Assembly: GCA_036273735.1 (NCBI GenBank)
Contig: DASUHA010000154.1
Location: 8,341-72,340, forward strand
DNA length: 64,000 nt
From: 13-2-20CM-66-19 sp036273735
Lineage (GTDB): Bacteria > Pseudomonadota > Gammaproteobacteria > Steroidobacterales > Steroidobacteraceae
Direction of reading: 5' to 3'
Both the position numbers and the translations under genes were made by a program. Below, piece by piece: positions 42,442-51,146 of the stretch. The first letter of the stretch is position 1. Every line of letters begins with the position of its first letter. The notes below the pieces were generated by a model. It did no database searches, had not been told where the DNA came from, and worked only from the letters and a program-made list of their open reading frames with translations.

Positions 42442-44670
42442 ATGACCGGTCTGCATGCTTCTCAGCTCGGCGCCTCGGGCGCGATCTTCCTTGGGCAGAT
42501 CGTGGTGCTGCTGCTCACCGGGCGCTTGCTCGGCGAGCTCGTGAGCCGCCTGGGTCAACCGCCGGTGATGGGGCAGCTCCTCGCCGGCATCGTGCTCGGT
42601 CCCTCGATCCTCGGCCACATCGCACCGGGCGCAGAGGTTGCCCTCTTCCCAGACCTGCCCCAGCAGCGCGCGATGCTCGAAGCGGTGGCGCAGCTCGGGG
42701 TGCTCCTGCTGCTGCTCCTCACCGGCATGGAGACCGACCTGTCGGTCATGCGCCACTCGGGGCGCGCGGCCGTGAGTGTCTCGCTCGCGGGCATCGCCGT
42801 GCCCTTCCTCTGCGGTCTGGCGGCCATCGAGCTGCTGCCGGCTCCGATGCTGGCGCGGCCGGATCAGCGGCTGCTGCTCGCGCTCTTCATCGGCACGGCG
42901 CTCGCGATCTCATCGGTCAAGATCGTGGCCGCCCTCGTGCGCGAGCTCGGCTTCATCCGCCGCACCGTTGGCCAGATCATCCTGGCCGCGGCCATCATCG
43001 ATGATGCGATCGGATGGATATTCGTATCGGTGCTCCTGGGGCTCGCCCAACGCGGCAGTATCGATGTGGGCGGCGTCGCACGCAGCGTGCTCGGCACCCT
43101 CGCGTTTCTGGCGTTCAGCATCACCCTGGGACGAAGGCTCGTATTCCATGTGATCCGCTGGACCAACGATCACTTCGTGAGCGAGCTGCCGGTGATCACC
43201 GTCATCCTCGTGATCATGGGAGTCATGGCGCTCACGACGAACGCCATCGGCGTGCAGACCGTGCTCGGTGCTTTCGTCGCCGGAATTCTGATCGGCGAGT
43301 CGCCCATTCTCACGCGGCACATCGAGGAGCAGCTGCGAGGCCTCATCGTGGCGCTCTTCATGCCGGTGTTCTTCGGGCTGGCAGGTCTCGCCACCAACGT
43401 CGCCGCCCTCGGACGTCCCAACATGCTACTGCTGACGGCGGGGCTCATTGCGGTAGCGAGCATCGGCAAGTTCTCGGGCGCCGCCCTGGGCGGCCGGCTC
43501 GCAGGCCTCACGGGTAGAGAGTCCCTCGCCGTAGGGTCCGGCATGAATGCCCGCGGGTCGACGGAAGTAATCATCGCGTCCATCGGACTGTCGATGGGAC
43601 TCATCAACGAGAGCTTCTTCACGGCCATCGTGGTCATGGCGGTCGTCACGACCCTCGCCATGCCGCCAATGCTGCGATGGTCATTACAGCGCCTGCCGAT
43701 GCGCCCGGAGGAAGCTTCACGACTCGAGCGTGAGTCGCTGGAGGCGCGAGGCTTTCTCTCCGGAGTCGAGCGATTGCTGCTTGCGGCCGATGCAAGCCCG
43801 AGCGGGCAGCTTGCCTCGCGCCTCGCCGGCATCATTGCCGGCGTGCGCCAGATTCCGGCGACCGCCCTGCACTTCGAGCACGCGATCGCCGAGGGCGCCG
43901 CAGCGGAGCATACGACGGCGGTCATTCGCGAAGCGGCCGAGTCAGGCGGCGCGGAGAACGGGGGACCGCGACCGCTCGATCTGACACTGAGGGTCGAGGA
44001 GCCGCGCCGGGACGAGGATCCGATCCGCTCCGAGGACCGCAAGGGTTATGGGCTCCTCCTCATCGGACGGGAGCCCGCTTCCCGCGGCGCCCGCTTCAAT
44101 CGGGCCATCGCGAAGACCGCCGCGGGCTTCTCGGGGCCGTTCGCGGTCGTGCTCGCCCGGCGCGAGCACCGCTCCGGGCGATTGCGCGCGCCACTCAATA
44201 TTCTGGTGCCGGTGTCCGGCACGAGCGTCTCACGCCGTGGCGCGGAGCTCGCCGTCGCACTGGCACAAGGCTCGCGCGGATCCGTCACGGCACTGCACAT
44301 CGCCGGACGCACAGCCGCCCGCAACCCGCTTCGCAGTCGTCTCGGCGCACTTTTCGGCAGGCAGGACGACGAGATCGAGGGGCCGTCCAACAACCCGATC
44401 ACCAACGAGATCGTGCAGCTGGCCCGCGCCTATTCCGTAAACGTGCGGTCCGCAGTGCGCAGCCACCGTGAGGCGGACACCGCGATACTCCGCGAGATTG
44501 GCAGAGGACGGCACGACGTGTTGGTCATGGGTGTCAGCCCGCGGCCCGGCGATGACCCGCTCAATTTCGGGGATGTTGCCTCGGTGCTGCTCGAGCGTGC
44601 CGAGTGCTCGCTCGTCTTTCTGGCCGCCGAGCCTGCCGCGAAGCCAGAACCCCCGGCAAACCCCAAGTAA
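42442..44670 (+). CDS. CPA2 cation/proton antiporter with C-terminal USP-like domain
   Basis: 742 residues. About residues 1-410 form 12-13 helices of the CPA2/KefB exchanger: GQPPVMGQLLAGIVLGPSIL, the exchange site in AAAIIDDAIGWIFVSVLLGL, VQTVLGAFVAGILIGESPIL and MNARGSTEVIIASIGLSMGL. The remaining 330 residues are soluble, with a USP-like module (LNILVPVSGTSVSRRGAELA, GRGRHDVLVMGVSPRPGDDP, VLLERAECSLVFLA) that in relatives binds nucleotides and controls transport. No KTN/TrkA-N domain is present. The stop codon abuts the stop of the convergent flavin-binding protein gene with no gap. Confidence 0.9.
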   Translation: MTGLHASQLGASGAIFLGQIVVLLLTGRLLGELVSRLGQPPVMGQLLAGIVLGPSILGHIAPGAEVALFPDLPQQRAMLEAVAQLGVLLLLLLTGMETDLSVMRHSGRAAVSVSLAGIAVPFLCGLAAIELLPAPMLARPDQRLLLALFIGTALAISSVKIVAALVRELGFIRRTVGQIILAAAIIDDAIGWIFVSVLLGLAQRGSIDVGGVARSVLGTLAFLAFSITLGRRLVFHVIRWTNDHFVSELPVITVILVIMGVMALTTNAIGVQTVLGAFVAGILIGESPILTRHIEEQLRGLIVALFMPVFFGLAGLATNVAALGRPNMLLLTAGLIAVASIGKFSGAALGGRLAGLTGRESLAVGSGMNARGSTEVIIASIGLSMGLINESFFTAIVVMAVVTTLAMPPMLRWSLQRLPMRPEEASRLERESLEARGFLSGVERLLLAADASPSGQLASRLAGIIAGVRQIPATALHFEHAIAEGAAAEHTTAVIREAAESGGAENGGPRPLDLTLRVEEPRRDEDPIRSEDRKGYGLLLIGREPASRGARFNRAIAKTAAGFSGPFAVVLARREHRSGRLRAPLNILVPVSGTSVSRRGAELAVALAQGSRGSVTALHIAGRTAARNPLRSRLGALFGRQDDEIEGPSNNPITNEIVQLARAYSVNVRSAVRSHREADTAILREIGRGRHDVLVMGVSPRPGDDPLNFGDVASVLLERAECSLVFLAAEPAAKPEPPANPK

Positions 44671-45069
44671 TCAACTGAACGTACATCGCTCGGCGGCGAC
44701 CTTGTAGAGAACGCGCACTTCACCCGGCTGGCGGTAAGGATACTTGTCCTGCCCGAGATACTTGCGCGCCATCGCATCGATGTGCTGGTCTGCGCCCTCA
44801 CGCGTGCGCTGCGCGATGTGCCCCCGCACTTCGAGGTAACGATAGGGGTTTTCCGGGTCGATGATCGACATCGCCACGCGGCCGTCGCGTTGCAGGTTCT
44901 TGTCTTTCTGCCGGCCCTCCGCCGTGTTGATGAGCACGTACTGTCCATCGTAGTCCACCCACACGGGCGTGACCTGAGGCGAGCCGCTCGGCATCAGCGT
45001 GGCGAGATTCGCGAAGGCCTTCTTGCGGAAAAGATCGACGTGGGACTCGGGGATGCTGTTCTGGCCCAT
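44671..45069 (-). CDS. Pyridoxamine 5'-phosphate oxidase-like (PPOX class) flavin/F420 protein
   Basis: 132 residues, the size of single-domain split-barrel proteins. The sequence FANLATLMPSGSPQVTPVWV, VLINTAEGRQKDKNLQRDGR, VAMSIIDPENPYRYLEVRGH and AMARKYLGQDKYPYR are the standard blocks of PPOX-class proteins that bind FMN or F420 at the subunit interface. Activity is unpredictable from sequence. ATG at 45069 is supported by AGGAG eight bases upstream; the in-frame GTG at 45075 is less likely. Convergent and directly adjacent to the antiporter gene. Confidence 0.88.
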   Translation of the reverse strand: MGQNSIPESHVDLFRKKAFANLATLMPSGSPQVTPVWVDYDGQYVLINTAEGRQKDKNLQRDGRVAMSIIDPENPYRYLEVRGHIAQRTREGADQHIDAMARKYLGQDKYPYRQPGEVRVLYKVAAERCTFS

Positions 45070-45150
45070 GACCACTCCTCAGGATCGTGAAGCGCCGGTC
45101 GCCGAGCATACCGCCGCCCGCAGGCCCCGAGCCAGCGTGAGCGGCGCGCG

Positions 45151-45807
45151 CTAAGGCTGCCAGTCGAGCAGGTCGCCTATGCGCTCCACGGTCACATCCG
45201 CAGCAGGGTACGCGGCAATCTGCTGCGGATCGCGGGCATAGTGACCCTGCCGCGGGAAAATCGTAGTCAAGGATGCGCCCCACGCGCTCTTCATCGCCGC
45301 AAGGATGCGCACCTTGTCGTCCACCATGACGTAATGGGACGCGGGGTAGCGGCGGACGACCGAATCGAGCATGCGCTCCTTGTGCAGATAGATGAGGACC
45401 CTTCCCTCCACCGCGTCCCAGATACCCGAGCGGCGCACCTTTCGCGGCTGGAAGACCACGTCCCCGTCCGACAGGATGACGGTAGGGGCGAAGCGCCGGC
45501 AGTGCTCGAGTACTTCCAAAGCCTCGGGATAAAGTCGGCTCGCAAAGGGGTAGTCCACGAGGAAAGTGGACATGAGCAGCAGCTGCGGCTCATCGAGATT
45601 TTCCAGACGATAGCGTTGCAGGGCGCCGAGGTAATCGGCATAGCCGAGCTCGGCGCGCAAAGCCTCGAAGAGGGTCCAGTAGCGATCGCGCTGCGCGCGG
45701 CCGAACTCCCGCTCGAGGTGCTTGCTCAGGTCATCCTGCACCGCGTCGTTGTCGAGCAGCGTGTTATCGACATCGAAGAGGAATACGAGGGGCGCATTTT
45801 GCGGCAT
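45151..45807 (-). CDS. HAD-family hydrolase
   Basis: 218 residues with the four HAD motifs: FLFDVDNTLLDNDAVQDDL (nucleophile and acid Asp), TVILSDGDVVFQPRKVRRSG (motif II Ser, followed by a Lys), and YVMVDDKVRILAAMKSAWGA (motif IV). The cap is a helical C1 type between residues about 20 and 100. Substrate is unknown; the size fits small phosphatases of the phosphoglycolate/beta-phosphoglucomutase group. Transcribed in the same direction as the GGGPHY protein gene, separated by a hairpin. Confidence 0.85.
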   Translation of the reverse strand: MPQNAPLVFLFDVDNTLLDNDAVQDDLSKHLEREFGRAQRDRYWTLFEALRAELGYADYLGALQRYRLENLDEPQLLLMSTFLVDYPFASRLYPEALEVLEHCRRFAPTVILSDGDVVFQPRKVRRSGIWDAVEGRVLIYLHKERMLDSVVRRYPASHYVMVDDKVRILAAMKSAWGASLTTIFPRQGHYARDPQQIAAYPAADVTVERIGDLLDWQP

Positions 45808-45819
45808 CGCCGGAATCTC

Positions 45820-45848
45820 AGCGTGGGGACTTTCTCCGTCCCCACGCT
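45820..45848 (-). terminator. Hairpin with 11-bp stem after the GGGPHY gene
   Basis: AGCGTGGGGAC, 7-base loop, GTCCCCACGCT, 34 bases downstream of the stop of the repeat-protein gene on the minus strand and 12 bases before the HAD gene start. Suits termination of the upstream gene; lacks a T tract, and could also attenuate the HAD message. Confidence 0.55.
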
Positions 45849-45881
45849 ATCACGTCCCGCGCTGGCCGTTGCGTCCCTCAG

Positions 45882-46760
45882 CTACTTCACGCTGTAGCCA
45901 CGCGCCTCGAGACACGCCGTCACTGCGCGCTTGTAGTTGGCCGGCGTCGCGGTGGCAGCGCCGTTGTTGGCCGTGGTATTGGTGGGATCGAACCCCGTCT
46001 GGCCGACGGCCCACTGATGACACTGGTAGCGATCGCCGTCCGTCTGCTCCTTGCTCTGGCCCTGCTTCGGGTAGACGAAAAGGCTCATCGCGCCGCGGCT
46101 ATCGCCTCCGGCAATCTCGCCGGGGGCGCCCTCGGCCGGGGGCGCGGTGGCACCCTCGACCGCTCCTCCGCTGATCGGCGGTGGATCGGTGACCACGTAC
46201 TGGCCGTAGTCAGGGTTGTACGCGTAGTAGACGCCTTGGTAGTAATAGTATGGGACGCCTCCCCAATAGTAGGTGGCGTATCCGACCGGCAGTGCCGCCA
46301 GAAACCACGGGAAGTCCCAACCCAGATACACGTGCGGCCAGAACCTGCCGCCCCAATACCCGCCCGCCCAGTAATGAGGTACCCAGCGCGGACCCCAGGG
46401 GCGAACCCAATATCCAGGGTGCGGGCCTCCCCAGTGCGGATGCATGCCTACCCAGTGAGAAGGCACTGCATAGCGCGGCCCACCATAGTGCGCCCCCCCG
46501 TAGTGGGGCCCACCGCCATAATGGGGTCCACCCCCATAGTGGGGTCCACCCCCATAGTGGGGCCCACCGCCATAGTGGGGCCCACCCCCATAGTGGGGTC
46601 CACCACCATAATGCTGCCCGCCGCCATAGTGCTGCCCACCACCGTGAGGACCCTCGTGGCTCTGCGGCGCTGCAACGCTCGCCATGGGAACCATCCCGAG
46701 CAGAAGCGATGCCGCCACCGCCACTGCGCCGCCCAAGCCATGTCTCGTGAGTCTAGCCAT
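45882..46760 (-). CDS. Secreted Gly/His/Tyr repeat protein with C-terminal Tyr-rich domain
   Basis: 292 residues. A signal peptide (AVAVAASLLLGMVPMASVAA) is followed by eight 6-residue units, GGGQHY twice and GGGPHY six times, then degenerate GGAHY and GGPRY. Next comes a Trp/Tyr-rich segment with AHW and PHW motifs and hydrophobic FPWFLAALPVGYATYYWGGV, then YYYQGVYYAYNPDYGQYVV, resembling short domains found in many glycine-rich secreted proteobacterial proteins. The C-terminal 48 residues contain two Cys (YQCHQWAVGQTGFDP and VTACLEARGYSVK). His in each unit suggests metal binding. It lies 131 bases downstream of the P-type ATPase gene on the same strand, so an envelope metal role is possible but unproven. 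Confidence 0.8.
   Translation of the reverse strand: MARLTRHGLGGAVAVAASLLLGMVPMASVAAPQSHEGPHGGGQHYGGGQHYGGGPHYGGGPHYGGGPHYGGGPHYGGGPHYGGGPHYGGAHYGGPRYAVPSHWVGMHPHWGGPHPGYWVRPWGPRWVPHYWAGGYWGGRFWPHVYLGWDFPWFLAALPVGYATYYWGGVPYYYYQGVYYAYNPDYGQYVVTDPPPISGGAVEGATAPPAEGAPGEIAGGDSRGAMSLFVYPKQGQSKEQTDGDRYQCHQWAVGQTGFDPTNTTANNGAATATPANYKRAVTACLEARGYSVK
46500..46643 (-). repeat. Eight 18-bp tandem repeats within the GGGPHY gene
   Basis: On the plus strand the unit is GTGGGGYCCACCNCCATA, 18 bp and eight copies, in frame and encoding (GGGQHY)2(GGGPHY)6. Copies differ mainly at third codon positions, which indicates selection on the peptide. Copy number could vary between strains. Confidence 0.9.
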
Positions 46761-46891
46761 AATGCTGCTGCGCCCTGCGCTACCTTATCTTTTGACCCGT
46801 CACCGTCACCCTCGTTCGGGGGAAGCCCGAGGCTCCGAGAGCCCATCGTACAAAGGGTAGAACGCGCATCCTGACCCGGCGCTGACCGGGC

Positions 46892-49483
46892 TCACGGTCC
46901 CGGGTGCGGCGTCGCACTGGCGCGCCTCCCCAGGAGCTTCAGGGCCTCGAGGGCGCCGAGCAGCACCACTCCAGCCCCGACGCACAGGAGAGCCTGATCG
47001 GCGCTTATCCACCCGAGGTGCAGGAAGACACGGACCGGCGGCACGCAGATTATGGCAACGAGCGCACCGGCTGCCGATGCCAGGCTCACCCAGAGCGAGG
47101 GATTCGGGCGCGCGAAGCCCGCGAGCGGCGAGGCGCTGAAGCTGCGGTTGGCGAAGATCAGCGCGTAGTTCGCGCAGATCAGACTGATGAAGCCCATCGA
47201 GCGCACCTGCTCCGGGGGCGAGCCGCTGAGCGCGGCGTAGAGAAATACTGCGCACACCGCGCAGATCGCGAGGGCGCCCTGAAGGAAGCCCGTCGTCAGG
47301 AGGGGGCGCGACAGCAACGCGGCATTGGGATCACGCGGCGGGCGACTCATGACATTCCTCTCGTCGGGCTCCGCCTCGAGCACCACCGAGCACAACGGAT
47401 CGATGATGAGCTCGAGTATGGCGATCAGCATGGGTGTCAGCACCAGCGGCCGGCCCATGGCAATGGGCAGGAGCGCCAGACCCGCGATCGGCAGATGGAT
47501 TGCGAGGATGTAGCTGACGGCTTTCATCAGGTTGTCGTAGATGCGCCGTCCGAGCCGCACCGCGCGCACGATGGAGTTGAAATCATCATCGAGGAGGACG
47601 AGCGAGGAGGCTTCGCGTGCAACGTCCGTCCCACGCTGACCCATGGCGATGCCGATGTGCGCCGACCTGAGAGCGGGAGCATCATTCACGCCGTCGCCCG
47701 TCATGGCGACGACTTCACCTCTGGATTTCAGCGCCGCGACGATGCGCAGCTTCTGTTGGGGTGTGATCCGCGCAAATATCGATACCTGCGGCGCATGCTC
47801 GAGCAGCTCGGCCTCATCGAGGCGCGCCAGCTCCGCGCCCGTCATGACCAGCGCGTGCTCGATTCCCGCCTGCCTCGCGATGGCACGCGCGGTTTCCGGA
47901 TGATCGCCCGTGATCATGACCACGCGAATGCCCGCCGAGCGGCACTCGCGCACGGCTCCAGGGATTCCCTCGCGCAAGGGATCGACGAAGCCGATGAGAC
48001 CCACGAGCGCGAGCGGCAGGTCGAGGGCACGCGCGGGAGGCGCCGCTGCCGTGAGTTCTGCAGCCGCCACCGCGAGTACGCGCATTCCACCGTGCGCCAG
48101 CTCCTCCACTCTGATCCGCATGGCCTGCGCGCTCGCGGCATCCAAACGACAAAGCGTGGCAATCGCCTCCGGCGCGCCCTTGGCGGCCGCGACGAGCGGC
48201 CCCTCGGTGCGCCGCCAGACCTGTACGAGCGCCGGCAGCTCGGGCATCCACGGATACCCGCGCACGAGCTCCGCACCTGGGGCGGCGCCGCCCACCTCGC
48301 CCGCCAGGCGCACCAGCGCACGGTCCATCGGGTCCACCGCCTCGGGACGACTTGCCAACACGCCGGTCTGGAGGAGCGCCTGCAGCATCGGGGACAGCGT
48401 GCCCGCCGTCTTGCGCTGATCGACCGCCTGCGCGCACTGAGCGTCGCGCTCGAGCCATCCGACCGACATCTGGTTGCGGGTCAGTGTCCCGGTCTTGTCG
48501 GTGCAGAGCACCGTGGCCGCCCCGAGAGTCGCGATCGCCGCCGGCCGGCGAGTCAACACCTGCGAGCGCGACAGCCGCCAGGCGCCCATCACCATGAACA
48601 CCGTCAGGACCAGCGGGAATTCCTCGGGCAGCATCGACATCGCGAGCGCGATGCCCCCGAGCAGACCCTGCAGCCATTCGCCGCGCAGAAGGCCATAGAG
48701 GAGTGCCGCGAAGGCGCTCACCGACAATCCGACGATGGCGAAGCCCGTGACGAAGCGGCGGGTCTGCGCCTGCAGCGGGGGCGGCTCCGGTGCAATGCGG
48801 GTGACGGCGTGGCCGATCTTGCCGATCTCGCTCTGCGGTCCCGTCGCCGTGACGCGGGCCAGGCCGCCGCCCGTGACGATCAACGTACCTGAGAAGACGA
48901 GCGGCAGGTCATCGCCCCCCGGGGCTGCAGCCGGCGGCCGGGGGGCCAGCGATGCGCGCTTACGCACCGGGACGGACTCACCCGTGAGCAGGCTCTCATC
49001 CGCCTGCACGTCGTCTCCGGAAACCAGCATCGCATCGGCCGGAACGCGATCACCTTCCGCGAGGACCAGCAGGTCTCCGCGCACGACCTCCCGGCCCGGG
49101 ATGCGGATCTGCTCGCCGTCTCTCACGACCAGCGCACGCGGGCTGGTCAGGTCCCGCAACGCCTCGAGCACCCGCTCGCTCCTGCCTTCCTGGATGATGG
49201 CAATGACCACCGAGAAGCAGGCGAATCCGAACAACACTAGCGCCTCGCCATGGCTGCCGAGCACGAGATACAACACTCCCGCGCCAAGGAGCAGCGCAAA
49301 CATGGGTTCACGCACGACCTCCACGACGATGCGCAGCGCCGTACGCCGCTCGAGCTCCGGAAGCGCGTTGGGACCTTCGGCCCGCAGGCGCTCAGCCGCT
49401 TCGCGCGCGCTCAGGCCGCGGCGCGCGGCAGAGGGCTCCGCTGCGCGAGAGTCGCCGGTGTCCGACACTGTCCTGTCGTTCAT
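46892..49483 (-). CDS. P2-type cation-transporting ATPase
   Basis: 863 residues with all P-type motifs: actuator LLTGESVPV, phosphorylation loop CTDKTGTLTRNQMSVGWLER, MTGDGVNDAPALRSAHIGIA hinge, and transmembrane helix M4 LPEEFPLVLTVFMVMGAWRL. The M4 motif PEEFP and the overall length point to the P2 class (calcium/sodium-type) and not to heavy-metal P1B pumps; no N-terminal CXXC metal domain is present. Ten helices are expected. The C-terminal helices (FLYAALSGSPPEQVRSMGFI, ANYALIFANRSFSASPLAGF) are complete. The ion cannot be assigned from sequence. The gene is upstream of the GGGPHY protein gene on the same strand. Confidence 0.92.
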   Translation of the reverse strand: MNDRTVSDTGDSRAAEPSAARRGLSAREAAERLRAEGPNALPELERRTALRIVVEVVREPMFALLLGAGVLYLVLGSHGEALVLFGFACFSVVIAIIQEGRSERVLEALRDLTSPRALVVRDGEQIRIPGREVVRGDLLVLAEGDRVPADAMLVSGDDVQADESLLTGESVPVRKRASLAPRPPAAAPGGDDLPLVFSGTLIVTGGGLARVTATGPQSEIGKIGHAVTRIAPEPPPLQAQTRRFVTGFAIVGLSVSAFAALLYGLLRGEWLQGLLGGIALAMSMLPEEFPLVLTVFMVMGAWRLSRSQVLTRRPAAIATLGAATVLCTDKTGTLTRNQMSVGWLERDAQCAQAVDQRKTAGTLSPMLQALLQTGVLASRPEAVDPMDRALVRLAGEVGGAAPGAELVRGYPWMPELPALVQVWRRTEGPLVAAAKGAPEAIATLCRLDAASAQAMRIRVEELAHGGMRVLAVAAAELTAAAPPARALDLPLALVGLIGFVDPLREGIPGAVRECRSAGIRVVMITGDHPETARAIARQAGIEHALVMTGAELARLDEAELLEHAPQVSIFARITPQQKLRIVAALKSRGEVVAMTGDGVNDAPALRSAHIGIAMGQRGTDVAREASSLVLLDDDFNSIVRAVRLGRRIYDNLMKAVSYILAIHLPIAGLALLPIAMGRPLVLTPMLIAILELIIDPLCSVVLEAEPDERNVMSRPPRDPNAALLSRPLLTTGFLQGALAICAVCAVFLYAALSGSPPEQVRSMGFISLICANYALIFANRSFSASPLAGFARPNPSLWVSLASAAGALVAIICVPPVRVFLHLGWISADQALLCVGAGVVLLGALEALKLLGRRASATPHPGP

Positions 49484-49624
49484 ACGTGAAGCGCTACCTG
49501 GCGACAGCGTTAACTTTTGGTAATCGTCGTCATCGTGCCCGGCGCTGCGCCGTTGTTAACACCCGAAAGCCCGCGAATCGGGCGCAATGCGACCCCGGCA
49601 ATGGTGCCGAGAGGAGCCCTGCTT

Positions 49625-49963
49625 ATGTCGAAATCGATCCGCACCGTTCTCACTGCCTTCGCCGCGACCGTTTCGCTGGCGTGCCTCGCCGCACCTGCCA
49701 TGGCAGACACCCCGTGGCAGGCCAACCATCCCAGGCGCGAGGAAGTCAACAGCCGGCTGGGCAACCAGAACGCCCGCATCCACCAGGAGGTGAGAGAGGG
49801 TGAGATGTCGCATGGACAGGCGGCCCGCCTGCACCGCGCCGACCATCGCATCCGCGCGCAGGAGCGCCGCATGGCCTCGAGACATGGTGGTCACCTCACA
49901 AAGCACGAGCAGCGTCGGCTGAATCGCGAAGAGAACCACGTCAGCCACCGCATCGGCAAGTAA
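49625..49963 (+). CDS. Small basic secreted helical protein
   Basis: 112 residues. Signal peptide TVLTAFAATVSLACLAAPAM ends before ADTPW. The mature part is Arg/His/Gln-rich: WQANHPRREEVNSRLGNQNA, RIHQEVREGEMSHGQAARLH, RADHRIRAQERRMASRHGGH and the tail LTKHEQRRLNREENHVSHRI. Family members with the same DTPWQxNHPRREQVNxRL layout are widespread in beta- and gammaproteobacteria without known function. RBS GAGAGGAG precedes the ATG by about ten bases. Ends three bases from the stop of the convergent YhhQ gene. Confidence 0.8.
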   Translation: MSKSIRTVLTAFAATVSLACLAAPAMADTPWQANHPRREEVNSRLGNQNARIHQEVREGEMSHGQAARLHRADHRIRAQERRMASRHGGHLTKHEQRRLNREENHVSHRIGK

Positions 49964-49966
49964 TCT

Positions 49967-50716
49967 TCATCCAAGCTCGGGCGGGACCGCGATGCGCGGT
50001 CCCCGTCCTGACACTCGCGTTTCTCCGATGCTGAGCGAGAATGGCGTGAAGTCCGTGTCTCGATCGTAGTAGTCCTCCTGCTCCGAGCGCTTCAGAAACC
50101 CGACGATGCGGTAAGTCACCGGCGTCATCACGATTTCCCATCCTGACTTCAGCACGTACTGCGTGGCGCTCACCGTGATGAGCTCGGCCGGAGTCCAGGA
50201 CCCCATGAAGGCGATGGTGTAGAAGAGCCCGGAATCGACGAGCTCCCCGCACAGGGTCGATCCGACCACCCGCGTCCACAGCCACCGCCCATTCGTCCGG
50301 ATTTTCATCCGCGCCAGCACGTAGCTGTTGACGAACGAGCCGCACCAGAAGGCAATCATCGAGGCGGCGACGATCCGCGGAGTGCTGCCGAAGATCGCCT
50401 CGACGGCAGGTTGCTTATCCGCCCAGAATTTCGCGGGCGGCAGGTGCACGATCACATACGCCATGAAGGCGGCGAACAGCAGCGCCGCGAAGCCCGCCCA
50501 GACACAGCGCCGGTCGCGCGCATAGCCGTAGACCTCCGTCAGGATGTCCCCGAAGATGTAGGAGATCGGAAAGAACAGCACCCCCGCCATGAAGGTGACC
50601 GGTCCGACGAGCGGCACCTGAATGGTGGAGACCTTCGCCGGCCCGATGAGGTTCGAGCAGAGCAGCACGCACACGTAGGCGCCGAGGATGAGGTCGTAGT
50701 ATCTGTAGGTCTTCAT
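49967..50716 (-). CDS. Queuosine precursor transporter, YhhQ family
   Basis: 249 residues with about six transmembrane helices. Conserved blocks match YhhQ/COG1738: LILGAYVCVLLCSNLIGPAK, FFPISYIFGDILTEVYGYAR, AFWCGSFVNSYVLARMKIRT and the GSTLCGELVDSGLFYTIAFM stretch. The family imports 7-cyano-7-deazaguanine (preQ0) or preQ1 for queuosine in tRNA. An extended hydrophilic tail of about 40 residues (SEQEDYYDRDTDFTPFSLSI and onwards) follows the last helix. It is third in a minus-strand group after the MarR and hypothetical genes, with a four-base gap, so it may be expressed with them. Confidence 0.88.
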   Translation of the reverse strand: MKTYRYYDLILGAYVCVLLCSNLIGPAKVSTIQVPLVGPVTFMAGVLFFPISYIFGDILTEVYGYARDRRCVWAGFAALLFAAFMAYVIVHLPPAKFWADKQPAVEAIFGSTPRIVAASMIAFWCGSFVNSYVLARMKIRTNGRWLWTRVVGSTLCGELVDSGLFYTIAFMGSWTPAELITVSATQYVLKSGWEIVMTPVTYRIVGFLKRSEQEDYYDRDTDFTPFSLSIGETRVSGRGPRIAVPPELG

Positions 50717-50720
50717 GGTC

Positions 50721-51143
50721 TCAGCGCCTGCGACGGGAGATGACGAGAACGGCGATCAGCACCACGGCGATGTTGAGCACCCACCAGGCAGACATGCCGT
50801 GGCTCTGCAGGAAATCGAGGGTGCTCGTCCTGCTCGGCAACGCCACCGTACCCGTGAGCAGCTCCCGGATGCCGTCGTGGGAGACGACCACATCGAGAGT
50901 GTGCGCACCTCCACCCTGATCGCGCGTCGGGGCGAGATAGACGCCATTGGGTTGCGCCGTCAGCGGCAGTGCATGACCGTCCAGTGTTGCCGTCACTCTC
51001 CCCGTGCCCGCGATGAGCTGGTGATCGGCAAGCCGAAGCACCTTGAGGGCGAGAGCATCGTCCGACGGGGTAACGGTGACCGTCAACTGCGCCGATCGCG
51101 CCACGATCATCGAGCCATTTCCAGAGCCGGGGGTGACGGCCAT
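50721..51143 (-). CDS. Hypothetical protein with C-terminal membrane anchor
   Basis: 140 residues. The first 110 residues look like a beta-sandwich (QLTVTVTPSDDALALKVLRL, TATLDGHALPLTAQPNGVYL, HTLDVVVSHDGIRELLTGTV), and the chain ends in a single transmembrane segment followed by basic residues (WWVLNIAVVLIAVLVISRRR). There is no N-terminal signal at the ATG chosen. Orientation is therefore unclear: tail-anchored in the cytoplasmic membrane or missing an upstream signal. The gene sits three bases after the MarR stop and four before yhhQ, suggesting one operon. I recognise no family. Confidence 0.6.
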   Translation of the reverse strand: MAVTPGSGNGSMIVARSAQLTVTVTPSDDALALKVLRLADHQLIAGTGRVTATLDGHALPLTAQPNGVYLAPTRDQGGGAHTLDVVVSHDGIRELLTGTVALPSRTSTLDFLQSHGMSAWWVLNIAVVLIAVLVISRRRR

Positions 51144-51146
51144 CGG

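Noticed and set aside
46500..46643. Regular repeats considered as CRISPR
   Set aside because: Units are contiguous without spacers, 18 bp, in frame and coding.
46017..46874. Open frame antisense to the GGGPHY gene with repeated IVGPT/IVGST units
   Set aside because: The apparent repeat is a shadow of the 18-bp array; the opposite strand has signal peptide, conserved Tyr-rich domain and synonymous variation.
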